Assembly (NCBI RefSeq): GCF_020164475.1
Contig: NZ_JAIQWX010000023.1
Coordinates: 1-60,342, forward strand
Direction of reading: 5' to 3'
From: Pseudomonas sp. REP124
Lineage (GTDB): Bacteria > Pseudomonadota > Gammaproteobacteria > Pseudomonadales > Pseudomonadaceae
Length of the DNA stretch: 60,342 bases
Below are positions 41,541-49,711 of this stretch, one piece after another. The notes under the pieces are model-generated. The model searched no databases, was not told where the DNA came from, and saw nothing but the letters and a program-made list of their open reading frames with translations. The translations under genes and the position numbers were made by a program. The first letter of the stretch is position 1. The number at the start of each line of letters is the position of its first letter.

Positions 41541-42472
41541 GGCAAGGCTCCAAAGGCAGGGGCCGGGGAATCGTCGAGACTGCCGATCAATGAACTCAAG
41601 CGGCTGACGCCCTTGCGCCGGCAAAACACTTCCAGCTCGTTGACCATCAGGTTCATGGTCTTGGGGTGGATGAAGGTCGCCGTGCCGACCTGCACCGCGC
41701 TTGCCCCGGCATAGATGAACTCCAGCGCATCGTCGGCGGTGGCGATGCCGCCGCAACCGATCACCGGAATCTGCAGGGCTTTGGCGCACTGATAGGTCAG
41801 TCGCACCATCAGCGGTTTGATCATGGCGCCGGAAATGCCGCCCATGAAATTGCCCAGCCGCGCCCTGCCCTTTTCAATGTCGATCGACAGCCCCAGCAAG
41901 GTGTTGCCCACCACCACTGCATCGGCGCCTTCGTCCTGCGCGGCCAGGGCGATGTCGACGATCTCGCCGGCATTGGGGGTCAACTTGACCCACAGCGGCA
42001 GCGAGGTGCTGGCGCGCATCAACTTGATCACCTCCCGCGTGCTGTCGGCATGCATGCCGAAGGACGCGCCGTGGGCTTCGATGTTGGGGCACGAGATATT
42101 GGCCTCGATGCCCGCCACTCCCGGTACGTCGCTCAAGCGCGCGGCCAGTTCGGCAAAACCCTGAGCGCTGGGTGCGGAGATGCTGACGATCAGCGGCGAA
42201 TCGAAATTGCGATAGAACGGCACCACCTTTTCGATAAACAGGTCGGCGCCTTTGCTCGGAATACCGATGGCATTCATCATGCCGTCGGCCAGTTCGCAGA
42301 CCCTGGGCATCGGGTTGCCGCTGCGTTTTTCGCTGGTGATGGTCTTGGTCACCAGCGCACCCAGGGCATTGAAGTCCAACAGGTGAGTGAGCTCTTCGGC
42401 GAAGGTGCCGGACGCCGGCATCACCGGGTTCTTCAGGCGCAAGCCGCCGATGTTTACGCTTAGATCGATCAT
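41537..42472 (-). CDS. Dihydroorotate dehydrogenase, class 1B catalytic subunit
   Basis: A 311-residue FMN TIM-barrel enzyme beginning MIDLSVNIGGLRLKNPVMPA. The catalytic base is Cys128 in EANISCPN, the class 1 signature; class 2 enzymes have Ser here. TKTITSEKRSGNPMPRVCEL, GIPSKGADLF and the FMN-phosphate loop VIGCGGIATADDALEF are typical of the 1B subclass that pairs with PyrK. Pseudomonads normally make pyrimidines with the quinone-linked class 2 PyrD. An extra NAD-linked enzyme next to degradative hydrolases therefore suggests reduction of orotate. It overlaps both neighbours by four bases. ATG 42470-42472 is chosen; the longer ORF extends into the PyrK-like gene. Confidence 0.9.
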   Translation of the reverse strand: MIDLSVNIGGLRLKNPVMPASGTFAEELTHLLDFNALGALVTKTITSEKRSGNPMPRVCELADGMMNAIGIPSKGADLFIEKVVPFYRNFDSPLIVSISAPSAQGFAELAARLSDVPGVAGIEANISCPNIEAHGASFGMHADSTREVIKLMRASTSLPLWVKLTPNAGEIVDIALAAQDEGADAVVVGNTLLGLSIDIEKGRARLGNFMGGISGAMIKPLMVRLTYQCAKALQIPVIGCGGIATADDALEFIYAGASAVQVGTATFIHPKTMNLMVNELEVFCRRKGVSRLSSLIGSLDDSPAPAFGALP

Positions 42473-43302
42473 TCCAGCACCTCCGCCAGGTCGAACACCG
42501 GGCCTTCCAGACACACACGTTTGCCGATTTTCAAACCATCGACTTCGAACACATCGACGCAGCATTGGCACATGCCCAGGCCGCACACCATTTGCTGCTC
42601 CAGGGCAACCTGCCCGGCCAGCTGCAATTCGGCCGACAGGCGTTTGAGCAGGCGGGTCAGGCGTTTCGAGCCGCAGGTGAACAAGGCGTTGCTGCCCTCA
42701 CGGGCAATCACCTGACGCAACAGGCTTTCGAGGTTTTCCAGGGAACTGCTGCCGTCTTCGTCCAGCACGCAGATGACCTCGGCACCAAGGGAAGCGAAGC
42801 GTTCGCGGGACAACAGGCTCTTTTCGCTGCGGGCGCTGAGCACGGCGGTCAGCTTGATGCCCAGGGCATGGGCCGCTTCGGCCAGCGGTGCCAGGGTCGC
42901 CAAGCCCACGCCGCGGGCGACGATGGTCATGTGCTGCCACTGCGGGTCGAGGTCGAACCCCTTGCCCAGTGGACCGAGGATTTCCAGAGTCTGCTGTGCG
43001 CCAAGGGTTTCCAGGCCGAAGGTGCCCTTGCCGGTGACCTTGTACAGAAACTCCACCTGGCCGCTGGCCGGATCGGCCTTGTAGGTGCTCATGGGACGAC
43101 GGAAAAACGGTTTGTGCTCGCCTTCGCTGGGGCACAGCAGGTTGAAAAACTGCCCCGGCTGCGAGTGACAGGCCGCGCCATCGGCCTGCAGGATCAGACG
43201 CTTGTACTCGTCGTTGACCCATTCGTTGGACAGCACCACAGCCAGCGTATCGTTGGGCGGTGTGACGGCAATGGCCTGGCAGCAGCTTGAAATCCCGCTC
43301 AT
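42469..43302 (-). CDS. Dihydroorotate dehydrogenase electron-transfer subunit (PyrK-like)
   Basis: A 277-residue ferredoxin-reductase-like subunit. FAD-binding motif RRPMS lies in FFRRPMSTYKAD, the NAD-binding segment is ARGVGLATLAPLAEAA, and the [2Fe-2S] ligands are in CGLGMCQCCVDVF and KRVCLEGPVF. It passes electrons between NADH and the FMN subunit through FAD and the iron-sulphur cluster. It is the first gene of the operon, with AGAGGGC before the ATG and two copies of the TGTCTAATTTTTGATAC operator within 165 bases upstream. Confidence 0.9.
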   Translation of the reverse strand: MSGISSCCQAIAVTPPNDTLAVVLSNEWVNDEYKRLILQADGAACHSQPGQFFNLLCPSEGEHKPFFRRPMSTYKADPASGQVEFLYKVTGKGTFGLETLGAQQTLEILGPLGKGFDLDPQWQHMTIVARGVGLATLAPLAEAAHALGIKLTAVLSARSEKSLLSRERFASLGAEVICVLDEDGSSSLENLESLLRQVIAREGSNALFTCGSKRLTRLLKRLSAELQLAGQVALEQQMVCGLGMCQCCVDVFEVDGLKIGKRVCLEGPVFDLAEVLE

Positions 43303-43335
43303 GTTTAAAGCCCTCTTTGTTCTTGTTCAGTGCTT

Positions 43336-43352
43336 TGTCTAATTTTTGATAC
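43336..43352. promoter_or_regulatory. Regulon operator, copy 1 (TGTCTAATTTTTGATAC)
   Basis: Lies 34 bases upstream of the PyrK-like start. It is identical over 17 bases to the copy at 44918 and forms an imperfect palindrome GTnTnA-N4-TnAnAC. Likely binding site of the XRE regulator encoded at 46284. Confidence 0.7.
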
Positions 43353-43450
43353 TGTCGAGCCAAAAGAATCGCAACGCTGCCTGTAACCACGGCAACGTTG
43401 CGCTTCCCTACTTCAGTTATGGATTGACTCTACGCTTTGAAAAGCTGTTT

Positions 43451-43467
43451 GTCTAATTATTGATACA
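43451..43467. promoter_or_regulatory. Regulon operator, copy 2 (TGTCTAATTATTGATAC)
   Basis: Differs from copy 1 at one base and lies 115 bases from it, in the same gap between the MFS gene and the PyrK-like gene. Two spaced sites in front of the catabolic operon would allow looping or graded control. Confidence 0.68.
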
Positions 43468-43513
43468 GCATTTCGGAAAAAAATTTCGCCGTGCGAAAGT
43501 CCCGATTCAAGCC

Positions 43514-44782
43514 TTACTTTTGTGCTGCTGCCTGAGGTTGTGCCACCTGTGCCGAGCCACTGTCGCCCTGGCTGCGCGGCAGCAGCAACAGCGTCGCGGC
43601 CATGGCCATCAGGTAGATCGATGCCAGCAGCATGATTGCCGCCGAGAACGAATACGCCAAGGCAATCGCCCCCACCACCAGCGGACCGAACCCGCCGACG
43701 CCACGACCGACGTTGAATAGAACGTTTTGCGCCGTGGCCCGGACCTGAGCTGGATAGAGATCGGAGATCAACGCACCATAACCACCGATCATGCCATTGA
43801 CGAAGATGCCCATCACCACGCCGGTAAACAGCATGCTGATCGGGTCTGTCAGGTTGGCGTAGATCAGCACCATTCCCGCCGCGCTGGCCTGATAGAGCAA
43901 GAAGATCCGCCAGCGCCCGAAACGGTCGGCCAACTGTCCGAACAGCCAGATACCGAAGGCCATCCCCACTACCGTCGCGGCGGTCCAGGTGCCGGAGGCG
44001 GTCAGCGAGAAGCCGAACTGGCGCGACAGATAACTGGGCATCCAGATCATGATTCCGTAGTAGCCGAAGTTCTGCACCGACGTCAGGACCATCACACCGA
44101 TGCTGGCCTTGGTCGTCGGCACATCCTTGAACAGTTGGCCAAAGCGCTGACTGAAGGAAATCGGATTGACCGTGGCCTTCACGAACTCTTCCGGCTCGCC
44201 CATGGTATGGCGAATCACGAATGACAGCAGCGCCGGCACCAGCCCGACCAGGAACATTCCACGCCAGCCGATATGCGGCAACAGCAAGGGCGTCAGCAGC
44301 GCAGCCGCCAGGACCCCGGCCTGCCAGCCCATGCCGACGTAGGATGAAGCGCGGTTGCGCTTGTTGGCCGGCCAGGTCTCGGCGATCAGCGCCATGCCGA
44401 TGCCGAACTCTCCGCCCAGGCCGAACCCGGCCAGGGTGCGGTAGGTCAATAAATCCCAATACCCCTGCGCCAGCGCGCACAGACCGGTGAACACCGAAAA
44501 CACCAGAATGCACACGCTGAGCATCTTGACCCGACCATAGCGGTCGCTGAGCTGGCCGAAGATCAGACCACCGGCCACAGCGCCGAGCAGTGTCCAGGTC
44601 ACAAGAGAACCGGCTTCGGAGGTGGTAAGTCCCAGGCCAAGGGTGATGGCGGGCAGCATGAAACCAAGGATCAACAGATCGAACCCGTCCATGGCATAGC
44701 CGGTCACGCTGGCGATCAACGCCTTGCGCGGTGACGCATCCGCCATGGCGGCGCTTGAGTCGTTGTGAGTTTTCACAATCAT
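43514..44782 (-). CDS. MFS transporter, aromatic acid:H+ symporter type (orotate importer candidate)
   Basis: A 422-residue inner-membrane carrier with twelve helices. The DGFDLLILGFMLPAI motif in the first helix carries the essential acidic pair of the aromatic-acid:proton symporter subfamily (PcaK, BenK). The loop 2-3 signature is GQLSDRYGRVKM and that of loop 8-9 is GQLADRFGRWRI. Orotate is a heteroaromatic carboxylate, which fits this subfamily. AGAGG precedes the ATG. An operator copy lies 136 bases upstream, so the gene has its own promoter within the regulon. The substrate is inferred from context. Confidence 0.87.
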   Translation of the reverse strand: MIVKTHNDSSAAMADASPRKALIASVTGYAMDGFDLLILGFMLPAITLGLGLTTSEAGSLVTWTLLGAVAGGLIFGQLSDRYGRVKMLSVCILVFSVFTGLCALAQGYWDLLTYRTLAGFGLGGEFGIGMALIAETWPANKRNRASSYVGMGWQAGVLAAALLTPLLLPHIGWRGMFLVGLVPALLSFVIRHTMGEPEEFVKATVNPISFSQRFGQLFKDVPTTKASIGVMVLTSVQNFGYYGIMIWMPSYLSRQFGFSLTASGTWTAATVVGMAFGIWLFGQLADRFGRWRIFLLYQASAAGMVLIYANLTDPISMLFTGVVMGIFVNGMIGGYGALISDLYPAQVRATAQNVLFNVGRGVGGFGPLVVGAIALAYSFSAAIMLLASIYLMAMAATLLLLPRSQGDSGSAQVAQPQAAAQK

Positions 44783-44917
44783 TACCTCTTATTGTTATCA
44801 CGGGTTTAAGGCGGGTAATTCTTCGCAGTTTACCGCCTGACTCATCCCTGTTAGGAAACAGCGCCGTCCTTCTATCGCCTGAGCGATGCGCTGAGTTTAC
44901 GAACAAATGAGACTCGC

Positions 44918-44934
44918 TGTCTAATTTTTGATAC
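44918..44934. promoter_or_regulatory. Regulon operator, copy 3 (TGTCTAATTTTTGATAC)
   Basis: Exact 17-base match to copy 1, between the Tsx-like gene stop and the MFS start. It defines a separate promoter region for the transporter. Confidence 0.7.
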
Positions 44935-44963
44935 GGGCAATGCGAAAAAATAATCCGCTCGCC

Positions 44964-45836
44964 TTACAGATGCCATTCCAGGTTTATCGATAACGCATCG
45001 ACGTCCGTTCCCGGGCCGCTCTCGTTGCCGAACTTGTTGCGCCAGTACTCGTACCCCGGCCCGACCCAGAACACATTCTTTTCGCCCCAGACCATCTGCC
45101 CGACATCCAGCATCAACGAGGTGCGCATCAGCTGTTCGGCGGCGGTCGGACGGTTCTGGTAGTCGTCGCCCTTCTCGCTGCTGTAGGTGTAGAAGCCCTG
45201 GAACTTGAGCGGCAGACCGCCCGCGGTGAACGGCACACCCCAAGTCAGGTTGAACTGATAGAACCGATCGAACAGCAGATCGTTGTGATTGCCCGGCTTG
45301 CCGCACACATCCAGACCGCAGTGGTTCCACTCACGGGCGTACAGCAGGCTGGCGTCGAGAAAGCCCGTGGGCAAGGCAAACTTCAGCGTCGGGCCTACAA
45401 CCAGCAGGCGCTTCTCGGACGCAAACTCGTTGTTCTTGGTATTGAGGTCGAAACCGGCGGTCAGAGCCACGTCCTTGACCGGGCCGAACGCCAGCGGTTT
45501 GTCGAACACCTTGCCGTATTGCAGCTGGTTGCGGTACGTCAGGTAAATCTCCGTAGCGCCCGTGCCGCCGCCCTTGGCCGGGTCGGTCCTGTCGGACTTG
45601 AACACATCGAGATTGATGAAGTTCTGCCCCAATTTGTAACTGCTGACGTGGGTGATTTGCAGGATGTTCTTGGCCACGTCTTTGGTTTTGCCGGGGTCGG
45701 TGTAGTGGTCGCTGTAGCGGTAACCGATCAGGGTGTCGCTAAAGCCCGGTGCGGCCAGGGCACAGGGCGCCAGAACCGACAGGGAAAGTGCCAGTGACAG
45801 CGCCGGCAACGAGGGCCTGGCGGTGGAATGATTCAT
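44964..45836 (-). CDS. Tsx-like outer-membrane nucleoside channel
   Basis: A 290-residue outer-membrane barrel with a signal peptide ending near ALA-APGF (about residue 29). The mature N-terminus FSDTLIGYRYSDHYTDPGKT and later strands (QFNLTWGVPFTAGGLPLKFQ, VFWVGPGYEYWRN) are typical of the nucleoside-binding outer-membrane protein family, and it ends in a closing strand SINLEWHL. Tsx-type channels pass nucleosides and related heterocycles; here the likely cargo is orotate or orotidine. A strong minus-strand intrinsic terminator lies about 150 bases upstream in its probable leader. Confidence 0.85.
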   Translation of the reverse strand: MNHSTARPSLPALSLALSLSVLAPCALAAPGFSDTLIGYRYSDHYTDPGKTKDVAKNILQITHVSSYKLGQNFINLDVFKSDRTDPAKGGGTGATEIYLTYRNQLQYGKVFDKPLAFGPVKDVALTAGFDLNTKNNEFASEKRLLVVGPTLKFALPTGFLDASLLYAREWNHCGLDVCGKPGNHNDLLFDRFYQFNLTWGVPFTAGGLPLKFQGFYTYSSEKGDDYQNRPTAAEQLMRTSLMLDVGQMVWGEKNVFWVGPGYEYWRNKFGNESGPGTDVDALSINLEWHL

Positions 45837-45980
45837 GGGTGTGCTCCGTATTCTTATTGATTTAGGGGCGTAGCAGGTCGCGTAATCAGCGTTGGCTGTT
45901 CACGGCCTCTGGTTTTTTTCAGCTTTGACAAGGTCGGGGTTTCGGGTCGGCGATGTGCTCCAGGGCAGGTTTTCAGGCGT

Positions 45981-46012
45981 AAAAAACCCCGTCGCGCTGC
46001 AACGAGCGCGAC
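45981..46012 (-). terminator. Intrinsic terminator in the leader of the Tsx-like gene
   Basis: Read on the minus strand: GTCGCGCT, loop CGTTGC, AGCGCGAC, then GGGGTTTTTT. The stem and T-run point leftward, toward the channel gene. It could be an attenuator in a long leader, or end a short leftward RNA made from the operator region at 46136-46172. Confidence 0.7.
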
Positions 46013-46135
46013 CGGATTCGGGTTATTTCAGTCAGTGCAGAACAGACAGACGTGCAAGCGTCAGCCCGGAGCCAGGCTCGGTATGGGGATTTGGGGTGGG
46101 ATACTCATGGACATGGCCGCACCGTTTTTGTATTT

Positions 46136-46172
46136 TTTAGACGAACGAATAATTTCGTCTAAATATTGATAC
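46136..46172. promoter_or_regulatory. Regulon operator, copy 4, with overlapping palindrome
   Basis: CGTCTAAATATTGATAC at 46156-46172 matches the 17-bp operator at 15 positions. It overlaps a perfect ten-bp inverted repeat, TTTAGACGAA (46136-46145) and TTCGTCTAAA (46154-46163). It sits in the divergent gap between the Tsx-like gene and the XRE regulator, 112 bases from the regulator start, so it may also give autoregulation. The rest of the 447-base gap holds the leftward terminator and no gene. Confidence 0.68.
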
Positions 46173-46283
46173 AACGAAGTTGTTTCGCGGTCAACAGATT
46201 CTTCGGTTGAGTCGCATAAACGGTGCCCGGATACTTTCGGGGCTACCCTTTCGCCCCATGGACATCAGCCTTTCGGAGTTGCA

Positions 46284-47159
46284 GTGAGCCAAATCGACTA
46301 CCAGGCCATCGGCGAACGCCTTCGGGCCTACCGCATCGGACGCCAGTTGAACGCCGACCAGGTGGCGGAGAAACTCGATATTTCCCGTGCGGCGGTATAT
46401 CGCCTGGAGCTGGGCAAGATCGTCAAACTCGAAACCCTGGATCGCCTGGCACAGTTGCTCAAGGTGTCCCTGACCAGCCTGCTGGGTTCCGATACCGAAT
46501 ACTTCGACAACGCCCTGGGCTATTTCGAGCGCATGCGCCAACTCGAAGCGCGCTCGGTGAGCATCCAGTCGTACTTCGATCCGTTCTCCTACCTGCTGAC
46601 CTCCCCCGCCTACACCGATCTGTTCAAGACCATGCTCGACGAGGCGCGGCCGAAGGATTTCGACGCCAGCCAGGAAGCCATGCAGGCGCAGATCCTCGAG
46701 ATTCTGAATGAGCGTAAGGCGACCTTCTCCAAGCAGAAGTTCGAGGTGCAATCGATCATCAGCCTGCGCCAGATCGAGCGCTATCTGCACATCGGCCTGG
46801 TGGGTCGCCTTGATCTGCCGCCGAGCGTCAGGATGGAGCGCGCGTTGCTGGCCCGGCGCGAAGTCGAAAACTTGATCGAGCAGATCGGCAGCGAAGGTTC
46901 GCGGTTCAACATCTACCTGATCGACGAAACCCTGCCCAGCGCCACCTTCCAGATCTTCGAACAACCCCACACCAGCTATGTGGCGGTCAGCCCCTACCGC
47001 CTGGGCGAATTGCCCAACATTCATACCGGGATCGCCAGCGTGACCTCATCGCCCGAGGCGGTGGAGATGTACAAATCCATGACCCGTGGATTGCTCGAAC
47101 GCGCGCATTCGGGCGAGGCGGCGAAACGGGAGTTGAGCAAGCTGCTGGCCAAGCTTTAA
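46284..47159 (+). CDS. XRE-family transcriptional regulator (candidate orotate-regulon regulator)
   Basis: A 291-residue protein starting at GTG with CGGAG seven bases upstream. The N-terminal XRE helix-turn-helix covers about residues 8-65 (IGERLRAYRIGRQLNADQVA, LDISRAAVYRLELGKIVKLE). The rest (residues 75-291) is a sensor-like region with no cupin or peptidase motif I recognise (RQIERYLHIGLVGRLDLPPS, FNIYLIDETLPSATFQIFEQ). It is divergent from the Tsx-like gene. As the only regulator in the block, it is the best candidate to bind the four TGTCTAATTTTTGATAC sites. Ligand, and whether it represses or activates, are unknown. Confidence 0.85.
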   Translation: MSQIDYQAIGERLRAYRIGRQLNADQVAEKLDISRAAVYRLELGKIVKLETLDRLAQLLKVSLTSLLGSDTEYFDNALGYFERMRQLEARSVSIQSYFDPFSYLLTSPAYTDLFKTMLDEARPKDFDASQEAMQAQILEILNERKATFSKQKFEVQSIISLRQIERYLHIGLVGRLDLPPSVRMERALLARREVENLIEQIGSEGSRFNIYLIDETLPSATFQIFEQPHTSYVAVSPYRLGELPNIHTGIASVTSSPEAVEMYKSMTRGLLERAHSGEAAKRELSKLLAKL

Positions 47160-47180
47160 GTACGCTGTTGAATGTACCGG

Positions 47181-47339
47181 CCCCTTCGCGGGCCCGGCTC
47201 CCACAGATTCCTCTGTCGACTCAAAAATCTGTGACCGACACAAATCCCTGTGGGAGAGGGCTTGCCCGCGGAGGCGTCAGGTCAGTCAACATTTGCTTTG
47301 ACTGATACACCGCCTTCGCGAGCAAGCTTCGCTCCTACA
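47181..47339. repeat. REP half and REPIN
   Basis: A diverged REP half at 47181-47206, then an inverted pair at 47249-47339 (TGTGGGAGAGGGCTTGCCCG... / ...CGAGCAAGCTTCGCTCCTAC). The spacer text GTCAGGTCAGTCAACATTTG is shared with the element at 38497. Confidence 0.75.
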
Positions 47340-47365
47340 GAGCCGTACGAACGCCGGTACATGAG

Positions 47366-48211
47366 TTACTTGATGGCCGCTTTCAGCTGGTTGAGCAATT
47401 CGGCGGATTTGTCTTCATCATCCGACTCTTTCTTGTCGAACCAACTGGTGCCCTTCTCCAGGATCTCGGCGAGGATCGGGAAATACAGCTGTTTCTTCTT
47501 CGCCAGTTCAACCGGATCGGCGGCGGTGGCCTGGTCGAGAGCATTTTGGATGGTCGCGCGCTGGGTCAGCCACTGCGGGGTGGATTTCTCTTCCGGGCTC
47601 ATGTTGTCGAGGAAGTTCAGCGCCGCCTTGGCTCGGCCGACCGGGTCGTTGGCGAATGGGTCGCGCCAGTTCTTCTTCTGATCTTCGGGGCCCACGTAAT
47701 AGCCGGTGGCAAGTTGTGCCTGCTGGCGCATCAGCTCCTGCGCAGAAGCAATTTCTTCCTTGGTGAACTGACCGCCTTCGTTGCTGGCCACGGCGTACAG
47801 CGAGCGCCGATCCAGATCGCCCATCAGCGAATTGCGATCGGTCATGCTGTTGTCGTAGGGCTTGCCGCTGTCCTTCATCAGCGCGTACTTCTCGTCCATG
47901 CGCTTGCGGGCATCAAGGGCGACGTCGGCGAAGGTCTTGTCCTTGGAGCTGGAGGTTGCCCCGGGCTTGGCGGCGCCGAGGATCAGCGCATCGGCGTTCA
48001 TCCCCTCGCGCACCGGAAAATACGGCGCATTGCTGGCGATGGCCGCGCTGTAATCGGTGGCGGTGCCGGAGAAACTCACCGAATCGTCATTCTGCGTCGC
48101 GTCTGCCGCCTGGCTGGCACCGTTGCCCTGGGCATTGGAGGTCTTGCTGCTGGCGGCGGAATAGGCGGCGATCAAGGCGCTGGATGAGGATGACGATGAG
48201 TTGACGTACAT
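47366..48211 (-). CDS. Conserved-type protein of unknown function, Ser/Ala-rich N-terminus
   Basis: A 281-residue protein. Residues 2-50 are a low-complexity, disordered stretch (MYVNSSSSSSSALIAAYSAA) without a Sec signal. The remainder is helical and charged, with KRMDEKYALMKDSGKPYDNS, SNEGGQFTKEEIASAQELMR and FLDNMSPEEKSTPQWLTQRA. The layout (disordered start, no signal, EF-like GGQFTKEE segment) resembles proteins exported by flagellar or type III routes, but there is no export gene nearby. GGAAG precedes the ATG. Function unknown. Confidence 0.72.
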   Translation of the reverse strand: MYVNSSSSSSSALIAAYSAASSKTSNAQGNGASQAADATQNDDSVSFSGTATDYSAAIASNAPYFPVREGMNADALILGAAKPGATSSSKDKTFADVALDARKRMDEKYALMKDSGKPYDNSMTDRNSLMGDLDRRSLYAVASNEGGQFTKEEIASAQELMRQQAQLATGYYVGPEDQKKNWRDPFANDPVGRAKAALNFLDNMSPEEKSTPQWLTQRATIQNALDQATAADPVELAKKKQLYFPILAEILEKGTSWFDKKESDDEDKSAELLNQLKAAIK

Positions 48212-48246
48212 GATTCTTCCTTGTGGTTGATGGGCAACACAAAACC

Positions 48247-48336
48247 TGTGGGAGCGGGCTTGCTTGCGAATGCGGTGTGCCAGGCAACATCTCTGTCGAC
48301 TGAATCACCGCATTCGCGAGCAAGCCCGCTCCCACA
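48247..48336. repeat. REPIN
   Basis: Arms TGTGGGAGCGGGCTTGCTTG... (48247 on) and ...CGAGCAAGCCCGCTCCCACA (to 48336), nearly perfect inverted pair. The rest of the 342-base gap to 48553 shows no gene; it probably contains the promoter of the hydrolase at 48554. Confidence 0.82.
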
Positions 48337-48553
48337 GGTTATCGGCCGCACGCTACATTTGCATAAATCAAATTGCCAGCGGCGAGCATCATCCCGCAAA
48401 ACCCGTCCCAAGGCGTCTATACCAAAGCGTTAACCCCAGACACCCATGTCTGATATTCAGCCCCCTCCTTTACCCATAAATTTTCCCCAGCCGCCGAATG
48501 CAAGGCCACCAGCCTTGCGAGCGCTCCCTCCAGAACCGAATGGGTATTGAAAA

Positions 48554-49537
48554 ATGACTGATGAGACCAGCGGAACCTCCCGTCGTGGCCTGATTACAAC
48601 CGGTGCCATGGCTGCCGCCCTGGCCGTGGCGGTGCCGGCGCTTGCTGCGCATCAGGCCCCGTCCGCCGCCAGCACAACCGGCAACACCGGTGGCAAAGGC
48701 AACACCAAGGGCTCGGGCACCTTCACAGTCAAGGACGGCACGCAGATTTTCTACAAGGACTGGGGCAGCGGACAGCCAATCGTGTTCCACCACGGCTGGC
48801 CGCTTTCCAGCGACGACTGGGATGCGCAGATGCTGTTCTTCCTCGGCAAGGGCTTCCGTGTCATCGCCCACGATCGCCGTGGTCATGGCCGCTCGACCCA
48901 GACCGATACCGGCAACGAAATGGACACCTACGCCGCCGACGTCGCTGAGCTGATGGCGCACCTGAACATCACCAACGCCATCCATATCGGTCACTCCACC
49001 GGTGGCGGTGAAGTGGCGCGTTACGTCGCCCGTCACGGCCGTGGCCGCGTGGCCAAGGCGGTGCTGATCGGCGCCGTGCCACCGATCATGCTGCGCACCG
49101 CGAAAAACCCCGGCGGCCTGCCCATGGACGTTTTCGACGGCTTGCGCAAAGCCGTGGCCGACAACCGCGCGCAGTTCTATCGCGACTTCCCCACCGGTCC
49201 GTTCTACGGTTTCAACCGCCCGGGCGCGAAGGTCTCGCAGCCTGTGATCGACAACTGGTGGCGCCAGGGCATGAACGGCGGGATCAAGGCGCAATACGAT
49301 TGCATCAAAGCCTTCTCGGAAACCGACTTCACCGATGACCTGAAAACCATCGAAGTGCCGACCCTGGTCCTTCACGGTGAAGACGACCAGATCGTGCCGA
49401 TCGCCGATTCCGCGCAACTGACCATCAAACTGCTCAAGCGCGGCACCCTGAAAACCTACCCGGGCCTGCCCCACGGCATGTGCACCACCCACACCGAGGT
49501 GATCAACCAGGACCTGCTGGCGTTCATCAAGGGCTGA
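48554..49537 (+). CDS. Tat-exported alpha/beta hydrolase (non-haem haloperoxidase/arylesterase type)
   Basis: A 327-residue protein. The Tat signal [20 protein letters not shown] (residues 8-27) is followed by a glycine-rich linker. The catalytic core has the oxyanion motif [11 protein letters not shown], nucleophile Ser in [13 protein letters not shown], Asp in HGEDDQIVP and His in [10 protein letters not shown]. The pattern RGHGRSTQ and the Trp-rich cap are typical of cofactor-free bromo/chloroperoxidases and related perhydrolases. The physiological substrate is unknown. It is a monocistronic gene. Confidence 0.9.
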   Translation: MTDETSGTSRRGLITTGAMAAALAVAVPALAAHQAPSAASTTGNTGGKGNTKGSGTFTVKDGTQIFYKDWGSGQPIVFHHGWPLSSDDWDAQMLFFLGKGFRVIAHDRRGHGRSTQTDTGNEMDTYAADVAELMAHLNITNAIHIGHSTGGGEVARYVARHGRGRVAKAVLIGAVPPIMLRTAKNPGGLPMDVFDGLRKAVADNRAQFYRDFPTGPFYGFNRPGAKVSQPVIDNWWRQGMNGGIKAQYDCIKAFSETDFTDDLKTIEVPTLVLHGEDDQIVPIADSAQLTIKLLKRGTLKTYPGLPHGMCTTHTEVINQDLLAFIKG

Positions 49538-49711
49538 TGTGCGGCGCTCTGAGCCTTGGCTATAAACCTTAGGCCAGAGCGTCTCCTGAGCTGCTTGAAT
49601 AAAAGCTATTCGCATGACGCAGATCTGGATCTAGAATCGATACACGCAGACTGATCGACAGACCAATCCGAATCCCCGAAGATCTGCACCAGCCACCAAC
49701 GGACACACCCC

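Noticed and set aside
41537..43302. Biosynthetic pyrimidine genes as the explanation of the PyrD/PyrK pair
   Set aside because: Co-operonic carbamoylase, dedicated uptake genes and a local regulator point to degradation; pseudomonads are expected to carry a class 2 pyrD elsewhere. Not proven without the rest of the genome.
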